This document shows, piece after piece, positions 41,441-50,853 of a stretch of 64,000 nt of DNA. The position numbers were made by a program, and so were the translations under genes. The stretch covers positions 1 to 64,000 of the forward strand of contig JAZPXN010000035.1 in the NCBI GenBank assembly GCA_045543655.1. Direction: 5' to 3'. The DNA comes from RGIG995 sp045543655 (lineage in GTDB: Bacteria; Bacillota; Clostridia; Oscillospirales; UBA644). The notes beneath the pieces are model-generated. The model saw nothing but the letters and a program-made list of their open reading frames with translations. It was not told the DNA's origin and did not search any database. Numbering within the stretch: position 1 is the first letter of the stretch; every line of letters starts with the position of its first letter.

Positions 41441-43702
41441 TCAGCGTTCGTAGATCTTCCGCAAGAATTCGTCGTCAATGATCGAATAGATCTCACGGTT
41501 TCCGTCTTCGCAATAGGCCTTGGTGTAGTCGATTTTTTCCTGATTGGAGGGACGGCCCGCATCACAGTGGGAGCATTCCATATCCTCCAGAATATTTTCG
41601 ACCGTCTCCCGCCATTCCTTCAGCTTCCCCAGATGATGGCTCAGCTTCGCATCGGCAATGCGGCAGCAATCCCGATAAAAATCCACGTCCAGAACGTATT
41701 CGTAAACCCAGCGAAGGGAAGGAATATGCTTTACGAAAAGATCGTCGAAGGCCCGGACGGCGGCCTTGTTTTTATTGATCACTTCATCCGAGAGCTTCAC
41801 CAGCTCCTTCCAAAGCTTTTCCATCTTGCGCAAATGGAAATACCGGGCGATGCCAAATCCCACCCCGAGAAGGAAATAGGGAACCAGCACGAACAGGACG
41901 GCGATCAGGGGGCCCTGAGGACTGGAGTGGATCATCTCCCACTGAATCATAAAATAGGGAACCAAAAATACGGCCAGCGCAACGGCAAGAACGATCAGCA
42001 TCGCCATCAGCTTCTTCAGGCTGTTTTCAATTTTTTGCACCCGGTTGGCAAACCATTTGCACTGCTCCTGAATATTGGTCATGGCGATATCCCGCCCGAC
42101 GCTGAACTTCAGGTATTCGCAGAGAACGGTTTCGTAGGCTCTGCGGGAGGACCGCTCCAGGAAGGAAACGGGGGTCTTTTCGGCAGAAGGGGCCTTGCTT
42201 TCGCTGTACATATAATCGTTCTTGACCGCATCCTCGTCGTCGAGGCGGAGAACGCTCCGCTTCCGCAACACCGGAGGCAGATTGTTCTTCGACCGACCGG
42301 AATAATTGGCCATGCGGAGCTCCACGTGGTTGCTCAGCTCCCGCAGGAAATTCAGATGATGGTTCGCAAGACCGTCGGACCGCTGAATATAATCCTTCGC
42401 AGACGAACCGAAGGCGTCGGTCTTATATCCGTCGCCGCCCCCGTCGAAGGGCTTATAGGCCTCTTCGTTGAACCAGGGCGCAACGTCTCCCGTTTCCAGC
42501 TCCATCCGGACGGGATCGTTCATTTTTGCCGTGTCATGCCTCCCGTTCGCGTCGGCCTTCTGCTCGGTCTTGGGATCGATGACCTTCGAAACGTATTGAG
42601 AGCTCCGGTTTCCGGCCGCGTCCAGACCAAACTTTTCGTGGGCAAAACGGCGGGGAGCGGGAGCCAGACCGAGGGAGGTATAATCGTCCTTCAAGGCGGC
42701 GGCTTCCCCTTCAAACCGGGCGTAGGTCTGCTTTTTCTTCAAAAGCATGCAGAACAGCTCGTTCCACTGTTCGGAAGAGGGATTTACGATTTTCTTTCCG
42801 GGCAGATTCAGAGAATTCCCCTCCGACTTCCCGTAAACACTGCCGGTGCGGACGCACTCCAGCAGAAGGCATTGCAGAAGCAGATTCCGCTTCGTGCTCA
42901 TTTCTTTGTTCGTTCTGCCGCCCCGGCGGTCGGTGACGAATTCGGAAACCACCGCCTTTCCGGCGCAATCCGACTCGTAAATACGGTCCACGGCGTAGGT
43001 CAGATCCATGGAAGCGCGGTCGGGGAGCACGTATTCCCCGGAATCGGGATCGGCGGAAATTCCCCGGAGCATAAGACCGATCTTTTCCCGATACAGGTTG
43101 CGGACGAAGGCAAGGCGGGGAGAAGCGTCGGCCGCCAAAGCAGACTCAAGAGCCTCTCCGGGATGGGCTTCCGCCAGACGGGCCATCTCCAAAGGATCGG
43201 GAAGCTCCAGCATCTTTAAAAGGACGTCCCGCTTCTGCCGGTCAAGATAGGTATATCCGTCGTCGTCGATCACGTTGTTGCCCACGTCGTCCGCGTCGAT
43301 GCGGTTTTGCTCCATCAGAATCAGCATCCGCTCCACGGGACAGCGGCCGATGGAGACCAACGTCTCGTAGATCGTTTCCACGAGGAACCGGACGCACAGG
43401 CGGCGCAGCATCCCGTAGGCCGCGTTTTTATCGACCCGGTCGGGGCAGTTTTGCACAAGCGTAACGTATTCCGGCATTTCCAGAAGATCGACGTAGACGA
43501 CGAGATTGTAATCGTTGCCCATTTCCTTGTAATTGTCGATCATTTCGCCCAGCTTTTCCGCATGGGAAAGAAACCCCTCCTCCATCAGCGAAGAGAGGGA
43601 TACGTCGATCTGGGTCAGCTTACGGAATTCCTTCTCAATTCCCAGAACGTCCATCCGGCCGCCGACCGCGTTGGGGGACGTATTGATAAATACGGTATGC
43701 AT
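41441..43702 (-). CDS. 753-aa two-TM protein of the Tubulin_2/vWA operon
   Basis: Third gene of the operon. It is mostly hydrophilic, with two membrane segments near residues 565-625 (LMAMLIVLAVALAVFLVPYF and LIAVLFVLVPYFLLGVGFGI), preceded by a short coiled-coil-like helix (NRVQKIENSLKK). The C-terminal 120 residues would face the same side as the N-terminal 560. A middle stretch (about 370-500) is charged and low in hydrophobicity. I recognise no known domain. The start MHTVFINTSP was chosen as GGAGGA is nine bases ahead; an in-frame codon nine residues earlier has none. It may be the membrane anchor of the tubulin-like protein. Confidence 0.6.
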   Translation of the reverse strand: MHTVFINTSPNAVGGRMDVLGIEKEFRKLTQIDVSLSSLMEEGFLSHAEKLGEMIDNYKEMGNDYNLVVYVDLLEMPEYVTLVQNCPDRVDKNAAYGMLRRLCVRFLVETIYETLVSIGRCPVERMLILMEQNRIDADDVGNNVIDDDGYTYLDRQKRDVLLKMLELPDPLEMARLAEAHPGEALESALAADASPRLAFVRNLYREKIGLMLRGISADPDSGEYVLPDRASMDLTYAVDRIYESDCAGKAVVSEFVTDRRGGRTNKEMSTKRNLLLQCLLLECVRTGSVYGKSEGNSLNLPGKKIVNPSSEQWNELFCMLLKKKQTYARFEGEAAALKDDYTSLGLAPAPRRFAHEKFGLDAAGNRSSQYVSKVIDPKTEQKADANGRHDTAKMNDPVRMELETGDVAPWFNEEAYKPFDGGGDGYKTDAFGSSAKDYIQRSDGLANHHLNFLRELSNHVELRMANYSGRSKNNLPPVLRKRSVLRLDDEDAVKNDYMYSESKAPSAEKTPVSFLERSSRRAYETVLCEYLKFSVGRDIAMTNIQEQCKWFANRVQKIENSLKKLMAMLIVLAVALAVFLVPYFMIQWEMIHSSPQGPLIAVLFVLVPYFLLGVGFGIARYFHLRKMEKLWKELVKLSDEVINKNKAAVRAFDDLFVKHIPSLRWVYEYVLDVDFYRDCCRIADAKLSHHLGKLKEWRETVENILEDMECSHCDAGRPSNQEKIDYTKAYCEDGNREIYSIIDDEFLRKIYER

Positions 43703-43726
43703 ATGCAAAACTCCTCCGAGGACTCC

Positions 43727-43758
43727 CAAAGGGAGGTGTCGGAAAACACCTCCCTTTT
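43727..43758. repeat. Strong hairpin inside the Tubulin_2/vWA operon
   Basis: AAAGGGAGGTGT pairs with ACACCTCCCTTT over 12 bp or more with a six-base loop, between the tubulin-like gene and the 753-aa gene. There is no T run on the minus strand, so it is unlikely to stop transcription fully. It may stabilise or process the mRNA and set the ratio of upstream to downstream products. Confidence 0.55.
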
Positions 43759-43773
43759 GGGGTCAGGTTAACT

Positions 43774-46700
43774 TCAGATAATATCGGTGCCTTCAGCGTC
43801 GCCGGAATCGGTAGTTCCGTCGTCGTCAATGGCCAGCTTCAGCTCCTGGAAGTCCTTGATCCAGGTATACTTGAGATACCGGTTCTTGCCCTTCATGGAG
43901 CTCTTCTGATAGATCCGGTGGCAGAGACGGACCTTGGCTTCGGCGATCTGATCCTCACCGCGGATCATATCGTAGTGGTTGGCCACGTCTTCCATCAGCG
44001 CGGCAAAGCCACCGATCAGATTGCTGTAGATATCGTCGTTGCAATCCTTGGACATGGCGTAACGGGTGGTCATGGTGACGGCGTTCAGATCGTTGTCCAC
44101 CAGAAGCCCCTTCAGCAGCTTGGTGCCCACGTAAGTGGTCATATCGGTCAGATCAGCCTCGTATTCGGCTTCCAGCTCCCGGACGATGGTTGACTCGAAG
44201 GAGGAGCTGTTGCGCAGAGCTCTTACCAGACGGGTGATATCGGTCTTGCCGATGGGTCTGCCATTCTCCTCCAGAGCCACGACCTTGGGCTGACGGTTGC
44301 CGTAAGCGTCCTTCCGGTATTCGATCAGACAGAACCTGTCGTGATCGATCACCAGCCGGCCGTAAGCCACGGCGCGCCAGAAGGCCTGGTAGAATTTCCG
44401 GTTGGCCTCTTCCTGCTTTTCGGCGCTGACGTAGGGCAGGAATTCGTGCCAGGTCTTATCCAGGTGGGGAGAATCCACGTCGGAGCCCCTGGCGATCATA
44501 TTGGTGATCACGGCGTCGTAGTGCTTATAGTAATCCCCGCCTTCGGTTTCCCGGAACTTGCTGACGGCAGAGGCGGTGACGCCGTAGATGGAGGTATAGC
44601 AATACAGCTCGTTTTCGCCGTAGCGCTCGTGAGCGGCAGTGGCCTTATTGGCGCCGAGATTTGCCTCCAGAGCGGGGCAACGGGCCACGGTGTTGGGATG
44701 GAAGCCCCAGAAGGTCAGCTCCGTCTGGATCGGCATATACAGCTTCTCCCCGTCGGAGGTGGTCATCCACACGGCGCTGTCCGTATCGGGCTCAAAGCCG
44801 TCGTCGGATTTCTTCACCACGACGTCGGGCTGAGCAATGAGGAAGGGCTGGGCCTTCTGAGAAAGGCGGTTGCGATATTCCACCACGGCAGCCTGATGGC
44901 GGACCATCGCCTTTTCCGCATCGTTGTTGACGGCAAAGGGATCCTCGGATTCGGGAGCCCGGTCCTGCTGATACTTATAATCGCTCTCCTTATAGATCGC
45001 GCTGATAATATCGAGATCCACCAGGTCTCTGCATTCGGAGACGATGGTCTTGGTGAAGGAGGAGATGATCTTGTCGTGGAAGGCAGAGATGATGGATTCC
45101 TTCAGGTATTCCGCATTCTTGGGAACGTTGGGACGGACGCGGGAGCAGAACTTCCCGTAAATGGAATCGATGACGTCCCGGTTCAACTCGTGATTCCGGC
45201 CGGTCAGATCAAGGTTGAGAGAATCGTAGACCTCCTGCTTGTGTCCTTCCCGGGCGTAAACGTAAAGGGTCTTGCTGGCGTCTTCCTCGGTGGAGGCCAC
45301 GTTCTCTGCGATCTCGGTCTCAAGCCGTTCCAGAAGAGCGGGGAAATCCCGGAACATCTTCTCGATTTCGGCGATGAGAACGGTCAGACGGTCGTTCAAC
45401 TTGGTCAGGACCTTCTGCTTCAGGATCGCGACCTCGTAATCCTTGCACAGGATCGCGTTGGCGGTGTTATAAAGCTTATACTTCCGGATGAAGTGCTGGA
45501 TCTCGCTCTTGCTGATATGCATACCGACCTGAGACCAGTATTCCTCCAGCGTTTCGTTCTTCCGGGTCTTTTCGATATTGAAGGAGACCTTCTGATCCCC
45601 CTTCAGGGCCTTGGAGCGGCTCTTGGCGGGAGCAAGCATGCTCAGCTCGGTTTCAATGCGGCGGGCCAGCTTATACAGAAGATACTTGGCGGCAATGGGA
45701 TGAACGAAGAATTTCTTGCCGTTGAAGTCTTCCTTCACGAACAGGCCGTAAAGGGTCTCGACGTCGTTCATATTGACCGACCCCATATCCATGGGAACGA
45801 AGGAACGGACGATGGAATCGGCGTAATCCTCACAGTTCTCGTCAAACTGATCGAGGACCTTGGCCACGATCCCCTCTTCCTTGGCGCGGATGCCCTTAAG
45901 GTCCTGCACGATGGTAGCGGGGAAGTTTTCGGGGTTCTCCGGATCGGCCAGATTTCTGCCCAACCGGGAAACCTTTCCGGTATCGCCGTTGGCCTCCACG
46001 GAAGCGCTGACGGCGTTATCCAGAAGGGATACGAAGCCTTCGATCTTGCAGGAGGGGATGACGATCATCTCACTGCCGTCGGCGGAGGGCTCCCGGGTCT
46101 CGTTGAAGATATCGTTGCGGATGGAGACGAAGAGACGGTCTTCCTTCCCCACGTGATCGGTCTTGGAGGTCTTCTCGTCGAAGATCTCGATAAACTTATC
46201 CCGGCGGCTGACGGGCTTGGGATCAAGACCGTCCTTTTCGGCGAGCTTCGCCTCTTCTTCCAGGGCGTCGATCTCCGCGTCGATGCGGTTCCATCCCTCG
46301 TTGACCGAATCCTTAGCGGCCCGCAGGGCACAGTACTCGGTCACGACGTCTCTGGGATATTCGGCCTTGGAGGTGCCGCAGGATCCGTAGACCGGCTCCT
46401 TGCTGGAATTGAAGGCGCGGAAGAGGTTGTCTTCCACCGAGTACAGCTCGGAATACATGGGAGCGTACAGCTGCATGTATACGATCTGGGCCACGATCTT
46501 TTCATATTCACCGATGCTGGTGAAGGCAGCGCCGCCCTTATCCACGTCGTCGATAAAGAAGGCGTTATCAAAGACCTGACGGACGCCGGGCTTGCGGCTG
46601 TCGAAAAGATCCTGAATAATAATGGGGCGTTCGGGCAGGAAGTTCTTGCGAACCACCTTGTTGATGGCGTTCAGCTCCCGGATGGCGGCGTAGGCGTTGG

Positions 46701-47343
46701 CGTAATAGTACAGCTTCTTCCGGGCGTTGTTCTTGGCGTTGGGGATGGTGCGCAGGAACACGTCGGGCAGGAGCAGGATGCCGCGGATGGTAGCCTCGCA
46801 GTTCCGTTTTTCAAAGAACTGACGGAGCCACAGAGCAACCTGGATGAACATCCCGGAGCCGGTACCGCCGGCCAGGGAAGAAACCAGCATCACGCGGAGC
46901 TTTTCCGGCTTGCCGGACTTGTTATGGAACACCTTCTCAATGGCGTTTTCCAGCTCCTGGATCTTACCGGTGGACATGGTATCCATAAAAGCAATACGGG
47001 ATTTGATGCGGATCTCGGAGGCGCCGTCGATCATCGACTCGTCTCCGAAGGTCTCGTCGGAGGTACACCAGTTTTTGGTGTCCTTATTGGCATAAAGCGC
47101 CAGATATTCGCGGATCTTCCGATCGTCGCAGGTGGGGATAACGGGAATATCGGTACCGCTGTCGGTGATATTCGTGTTATCGTTCTGATTGGTATCCATG
47201 ACGGCGCAGGTGACCTTACCGTCGTTGATGGCAATGGAATTCTTCCGCAACAGCATTGCCACGTTGTTCACGACCCGGCTGCCGGTGCCACCCAGACCGA
47301 TGAGAACGGTCTGCGTGTCCATCCGAATCAAATCTTGTTTCAT
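43774..47343 (-). CDS. Tubulin_2 (FtsZ/tubulin-like) GTPase-domain protein
   Basis: A 1189-aa cytoplasmic protein. The N-terminal 250 residues are a tubulin/FtsZ-like nucleotide-binding domain: first loop QTVLIGLGGTGSRVVNN (about 12-27), and tubulin signature VSSLAGGTGSGMFIQVAL with GGTGSG at 159-164, followed by LLLPDVF. The remaining 900 residues are helical and unlike FtsZ; no domain is recognised. Published comparative genomics describes such FtsZ-like families next to vWA proteins and predicts membrane remodelling. ATG at 47343 was chosen over a TTG five codons earlier as GGAGG precedes it. It follows the vWA gene by 42 bases. Confidence 0.85.
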   Translation of the reverse strand: MKQDLIRMDTQTVLIGLGGTGSRVVNNVAMLLRKNSIAINDGKVTCAVMDTNQNDNTNITDSGTDIPVIPTCDDRKIREYLALYANKDTKNWCTSDETFGDESMIDGASEIRIKSRIAFMDTMSTGKIQELENAIEKVFHNKSGKPEKLRVMLVSSLAGGTGSGMFIQVALWLRQFFEKRNCEATIRGILLLPDVFLRTIPNAKNNARKKLYYYANAYAAIRELNAINKVVRKNFLPERPIIIQDLFDSRKPGVRQVFDNAFFIDDVDKGGAAFTSIGEYEKIVAQIVYMQLYAPMYSELYSVEDNLFRAFNSSKEPVYGSCGTSKAEYPRDVVTEYCALRAAKDSVNEGWNRIDAEIDALEEEAKLAEKDGLDPKPVSRRDKFIEIFDEKTSKTDHVGKEDRLFVSIRNDIFNETREPSADGSEMIVIPSCKIEGFVSLLDNAVSASVEANGDTGKVSRLGRNLADPENPENFPATIVQDLKGIRAKEEGIVAKVLDQFDENCEDYADSIVRSFVPMDMGSVNMNDVETLYGLFVKEDFNGKKFFVHPIAAKYLLYKLARRIETELSMLAPAKSRSKALKGDQKVSFNIEKTRKNETLEEYWSQVGMHISKSEIQHFIRKYKLYNTANAILCKDYEVAILKQKVLTKLNDRLTVLIAEIEKMFRDFPALLERLETEIAENVASTEEDASKTLYVYAREGHKQEVYDSLNLDLTGRNHELNRDVIDSIYGKFCSRVRPNVPKNAEYLKESIISAFHDKIISSFTKTIVSECRDLVDLDIISAIYKESDYKYQQDRAPESEDPFAVNNDAEKAMVRHQAAVVEYRNRLSQKAQPFLIAQPDVVVKKSDDGFEPDTDSAVWMTTSDGEKLYMPIQTELTFWGFHPNTVARCPALEANLGANKATAAHERYGENELYCYTSIYGVTASAVSKFRETEGGDYYKHYDAVITNMIARGSDVDSPHLDKTWHEFLPYVSAEKQEEANRKFYQAFWRAVAYGRLVIDHDRFCLIEYRKDAYGNRQPKVVALEENGRPIGKTDITRLVRALRNSSSFESTIVRELEAEYEADLTDMTTYVGTKLLKGLLVDNDLNAVTMTTRYAMSKDCNDDIYSNLIGGFAALMEDVANHYDMIRGEDQIAEAKVRLCHRIYQKSSMKGKNRYLKYTWIKDFQELKLAIDDDGTTDSGDAEGTDII

Positions 47344-47385
47344 AGGGGGTACCTCCAAAACTGTATTTGTATATTTTTTTTTTGC

Positions 47386-50022
47386 TTACTGATTTGCGGG
47401 AAGCGCGTAGGCAACGATCATCCCGTTGGCGATGACCGCAATGCCGTCCACCAGGGTATCCTTCGTCATATCGGTGAAAACGTAATACATTTCATCCGAC
47501 GGACGGTCGATGGTGGCGATGGGTTCCACGGCATCCTCGTCGTAGGGGCTTAGGACCTGAATCTTCAGACTGTTGTCCTGCACGTATTCCGCCACCTTTG
47601 CGGGATGATCGAACCGGTTGCGAAGATTAAACTGCACGGGAGTGATCTCGCCGCGGTACCAGACCTGGCCGTGGCAAAGAATACTGCCCCCGTCCCCGGC
47701 CGAAATGGATACTCCGTTCTGGAGCGGAATGATCTTGGTCTTCATGGTGGGGATCAGACGGAAGCGGTACTTGAATTTGTTATACTGATCCAGCGCGATG
47801 GGCTTAAAGGTTCCGATCTCGTGATAACGGTTTCCGCGGGTGCCGGAGTGGGTCAAGTCCCCGAGATACAGCGTGGCGTTTTTCAAAAACCTGGGCTTAT
47901 TGACCGTCGTATAGACCTGGGCGACGGCATAGGCAAGAATCAACACCTCCAGAAGCAGCGGAAGCACCACGTTCAAAAGGAGATACGGAACGCTTTCCTG
48001 CCGGACGTCGAGGACGTTTTCGGCGGTGCCGTAGGGATGCTGAAGCGTGACGGTAACGTCGTCCCCTTCCAGAAGGAAGAAGTACTGGAACCAATGCCAG
48101 AGCCAATTGACGCCCTTCAGCCCGTAATCCTTCTCGGAGTAGGGAGTGACGGTGATCACGCCGTCGTTGGCGACGGAAACGTCGTATTTCAGATCCTCGT
48201 GGGATTCGTTGAACAGAACGGAAATCCCCTGCTCCACGTCGGCCTTCAGCAGCTGCTTGCCGTCCTTGGTGACGTAAAAGGAAACGCCCTTGGTATTTCC
48301 GTGAAGCTCGGTCTTTTTGACGCTCTCGTTATGATCCACGGGGATCACGTCGAAATCAGCCAGAAGCACCGTATAGGTCTCGGTCGCGGAAATATTGCCG
48401 TTAACGGTGCAGGTCACGTCCACGTTATAGCTGTCCACGGTGCCTGCGGGAGCAACGCCGGCGTTGGGCAGATAGACGATCCGACCGTCGGCGTCCACGG
48501 AGGTCACGCCGCTGTTGCCGTTCAGGGAAACGTTCACCTGGGGATTCAGCGCCTTGACGGCTTCGGGATCGGTCATCTCCACGCCGTCGGCAAAAACGGT
48601 GAAGCGGATCGACAGATCCTTGTTGGACGGAAGATCGCTCAGGCTGACGCTCTTCACGGCGCCGCCGAAGGAGGGAACCAGCGTATAGACGACCCTGCGC
48701 TCGGTGGGGGTAAATTTTTCGGAATATTCGATGGGATGGAATCCGTCGATGATGACGGCGGCGGTGATCTTGGTCTCGATGTTTTTCAGCTCGTAATCCT
48801 TGAGCTCCATCTCTTTTCCGTCCTCGGTGCGGACGACCTTACCGTCCTCCGTAACGGAGACCTCAAACCGGGTTCCGGGAGGAAGCAGGGAGGGATCGAC
48901 CTCCACCTCCGTTCCCATTTCGTAGATCTTACAGGAAACGGTGACCTTATCCCCTTCGGCAACGTCGTCGAGCTGTGCGGGATCGGAGATCTCCACCCCG
49001 TTGACGGCAATCACCATCCGGGTCTCAAGGGCAGGCTCGAACAGGATGACCAGGTCCTTCAGGTCCACGTCGCGGTCGAAGGTGATCTTATAGGTGCCGG
49101 CACCGATGATATTTTTGGAATCCCCCAACAGGAACGCGCCGCCTACCAGATCCCGATGACCGGGATACCGGAGCGAAACGCTGCGGCTGACGGGAATGCC
49201 GATCTCGCTGCTGTAGACCGCCTTTGAGATCTTCGCCTCGGACTTCTGAGACAGAACGGCGATATTCAGCAAGGGGATGGTGGAAGAGACCTGAACGGTC
49301 TTTCCGTCAATCTGCTTGACGTCTCCGGTCCCGAGCCGGGTGCGGCCGGAGATCTTGTCGGCCATTTCGGACATAGCGCCGATAATCCCGGAGGCGTTGG
49401 AGGCGGAGTAAGTATAAATTCCCTTCGCCGCGTCTTCCTTGGGCGATACCACGTCCCCGATCCCGAGGAAGGTGATCTGGGCGTTACTGCCGTTGGGCAT
49501 CTTGGCGGAAACGTACTCCTCGAATTTCTCGTTTAAAAATTTTTCCGCTCGGGAAACGGTCATACCGTACATTTCGTTAAAGCTGCCGTCGGTGATAACC
49601 ACCAGCCAGTACTGGGTATTGGGGTTCGTATCCTTCACGTCGGTCAACTTCTTGAAGGCGGTCTCCACCGAATCGTAGGGCGTGGAGGCGGCGTCGTCGT
49701 GATCGCGGATGGAATCCACGGATCCCTGAATGCCGCCGGAGGACAGATCCAACTCCTTCGGATCTCCCCGCCGTCCGTTGTCACATTCGGACATATAGGT
49801 GATAAACAACTGATCGTCGCTGTTCAGCAACCCGGCGAAGGCCTGGGTGGCGTAATTGGCGTAAGCCCAGCGGTCGCCCCCGTTCATACTCGTAGAATCG
49901 TCGTATACCAGAGAAACAACCTTCCGGATATACATCGACTCGGCGGAGGCAAAGACGGGCAGGCTCACAACCACCGCCGCCGTCAGCACCAGCGCAAAAA
50001 CGGAGAACAGTATTTTCTTCAT
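47386..50022 (-). CDS. Secreted/membrane vWA-domain protein
   Basis: An 878-aa type I membrane protein. Residues 1-27 are a signal peptide (FALVLTAAVVVSLPVFASA). A vWA domain follows with MIDAS motif YDDSTSMNG (D41-x-S43-x-S45) and VVITDGSFNEMYG. Residues about 240-640 look like several Ig-like beta domains. One membrane segment lies near 680-705 (LLNVVLPLLLEVLILAYAV), leaving a cytoplasmic C-terminus of about 170 residues. It is the first gene of the operon; GGAGG precedes ATG. It could sense or bind extracellular ligand or metal and pass a signal to the tubulin-like protein inside. Confidence 0.85.
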   Translation of the reverse strand: MKKILFSVFALVLTAAVVVSLPVFASAESMYIRKVVSLVYDDSTSMNGGDRWAYANYATQAFAGLLNSDDQLFITYMSECDNGRRGDPKELDLSSGGIQGSVDSIRDHDDAASTPYDSVETAFKKLTDVKDTNPNTQYWLVVITDGSFNEMYGMTVSRAEKFLNEKFEEYVSAKMPNGSNAQITFLGIGDVVSPKEDAAKGIYTYSASNASGIIGAMSEMADKISGRTRLGTGDVKQIDGKTVQVSSTIPLLNIAVLSQKSEAKISKAVYSSEIGIPVSRSVSLRYPGHRDLVGGAFLLGDSKNIIGAGTYKITFDRDVDLKDLVILFEPALETRMVIAVNGVEISDPAQLDDVAEGDKVTVSCKIYEMGTEVEVDPSLLPPGTRFEVSVTEDGKVVRTEDGKEMELKDYELKNIETKITAAVIIDGFHPIEYSEKFTPTERRVVYTLVPSFGGAVKSVSLSDLPSNKDLSIRFTVFADGVEMTDPEAVKALNPQVNVSLNGNSGVTSVDADGRIVYLPNAGVAPAGTVDSYNVDVTCTVNGNISATETYTVLLADFDVIPVDHNESVKKTELHGNTKGVSFYVTKDGKQLLKADVEQGISVLFNESHEDLKYDVSVANDGVITVTPYSEKDYGLKGVNWLWHWFQYFFLLEGDDVTVTLQHPYGTAENVLDVRQESVPYLLLNVVLPLLLEVLILAYAVAQVYTTVNKPRFLKNATLYLGDLTHSGTRGNRYHEIGTFKPIALDQYNKFKYRFRLIPTMKTKIIPLQNGVSISAGDGGSILCHGQVWYRGEITPVQFNLRNRFDHPAKVAEYVQDNSLKIQVLSPYDEDAVEPIATIDRPSDEMYYVFTDMTKDTLVDGIAVIANGMIVAYALPANQ

Positions 50023-50061
50023 GCGTTATCCTCCCAATTTCGGAAACACTTATAATTATAT

Positions 50062-50090
50062 ATTATACTACAAAATATTATATTTGTCAA
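50062..50090 (-). promoter_or_regulatory. Promoter of the Tubulin_2/vWA operon
   Basis: Minus-strand TTGACA (50085-50090), 17 bases, TATAAT (50062-50067), a full consensus, 40 bases before the vWA start codon. It suggests constitutive rather than sporulation-specific transcription. Confidence 0.88.
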
Positions 50091-50163
50091 TATTTTTTCG
50101 TTTCTTTTCGCAGAGGGGCCACCAAAAAATCGACGGAATTTTTGTGCATACTGACATAATAAA

Positions 50164-50193
50164 CAGCCGCGCGAGGGGAATTTCGCACGGCTG
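50164..50193 (-). terminator. Terminator of the pyrophosphatase gene
   Basis: CAGCCGCGCGA (50164-50174) pairs with TCGCACGGCTG (50183-50193), followed on the minus strand by TTTATTATG. It separates ppa from the vWA operon. Confidence 0.75.
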
Positions 50194-50230
50194 GCAGGGA
50201 AAAGTTGTTAAATTATTGTAAAATCCCGGC

Positions 50231-50764
50231 TTATTTGCAAAAGCATTCAATATAATTGTCGAGAGCGCCCTGAATGACCTTGACGGCGTCGTCGCGGCCG
50301 TGAACCTCGCCGGCGACGGTCTCTTTGTCCTCGAGGGCCTTGTAGACCTTGAAGAAATGACGCATTTCGTCAAAAATATGAGCGGGCAGCTCACTGATGT
50401 CCCGGTAGGCGTTGTAGGTGGGGTCGGCAAAGGGAATGGCGATGATCTTTTCGTCGTTCCGGCCACCGTCGAGCATGGAAATATAGCCGATGGGGAAGCA
50501 GCGGACGAGGGTAAGAGGCTCCAGAGACTCGGAGCAGAGAATCAGCACGTCAAGGGGGTCTCCGTCGTCGCCGAAGGACCGGGGAATAAAGCCGTAATTG
50601 GCGGGATAGTGGGTGGAGGTATAGAGAACCCGGTCCAGCATGATCAGGCCGGTTTCCTTGTCAAGCTCGTATTTTTTCTTGCTCCCCTTGGAGATTTCCA
50701 CCACCGCAACGAAATCCTCGGGGGTGATGCGCTTCGGGTCGATATCGTGCCAGATATTTTTCAT
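50231..50764 (-). CDS. ppa: Inorganic pyrophosphatase, family I
   Basis: A 177-aa soluble pyrophosphatase that hydrolyses pyrophosphate from biosynthetic reactions. The family I signature is GDDGDPLDVLIL, with three metal-binding aspartates. KKYELDKETGLIMLDR, NYGFIPRSF and FFKVYKALEDK are conserved too. MKNIWHD was chosen as start since AAAGGA lies seven bases upstream. It lies behind the terminator of the zinc-ribbon gene, so it may be transcribed by read-through or from a promoter I cannot see. Confidence 0.95.
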   Translation of the reverse strand: MKNIWHDIDPKRITPEDFVAVVEISKGSKKKYELDKETGLIMLDRVLYTSTHYPANYGFIPRSFGDDGDPLDVLILCSESLEPLTLVRCFPIGYISMLDGGRNDEKIIAIPFADPTYNAYRDISELPAHIFDEMRHFFKVYKALEDKETVAGEVHGRDDAVKVIQGALDNYIECFCK

Positions 50765-50796
50765 GATCCGTTCCTTTCCGTAAAAAATCATAAGAC

Positions 50797-50838
50797 AAAA
50801 AAGAAAAAATAACCGGAAGGCGAAGCGTCTTCCGGTTA
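50797..50838 (-). terminator. Terminator of the zinc-ribbon gene
   Basis: A 10-bp stem TAACCGGAAG (50810-50819) / CTTCCGGTTA (50829-50838), followed on the minus strand by TTTTTTCTTTTTT. Confidence 0.85.
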
Positions 50839-50853
50839 TAGGTTGAATTCAAA

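Noticed and set aside
39443..43219. A 1258-codon plus-strand frame antisense to two genes of the Tubulin_2/vWA operon
   Set aside because: No start signals, no domain, spans the gap between two minus-strand genes with good ribosome binding sites.
44341..47553. A 1070-codon plus-strand frame antisense to the tubulin-like gene
   Set aside because: The minus strand encodes tubulin motifs in the N-terminal domain; the antisense frame is a composition shadow.
36095..50022. Tubulin_2/vWA operon as part of a phage (PhuZ-like) system
   Set aside because: No phage genes surround it, and the large fused C-terminal region, vWA partner and constitutive-type promoter differ from phage tubulins.
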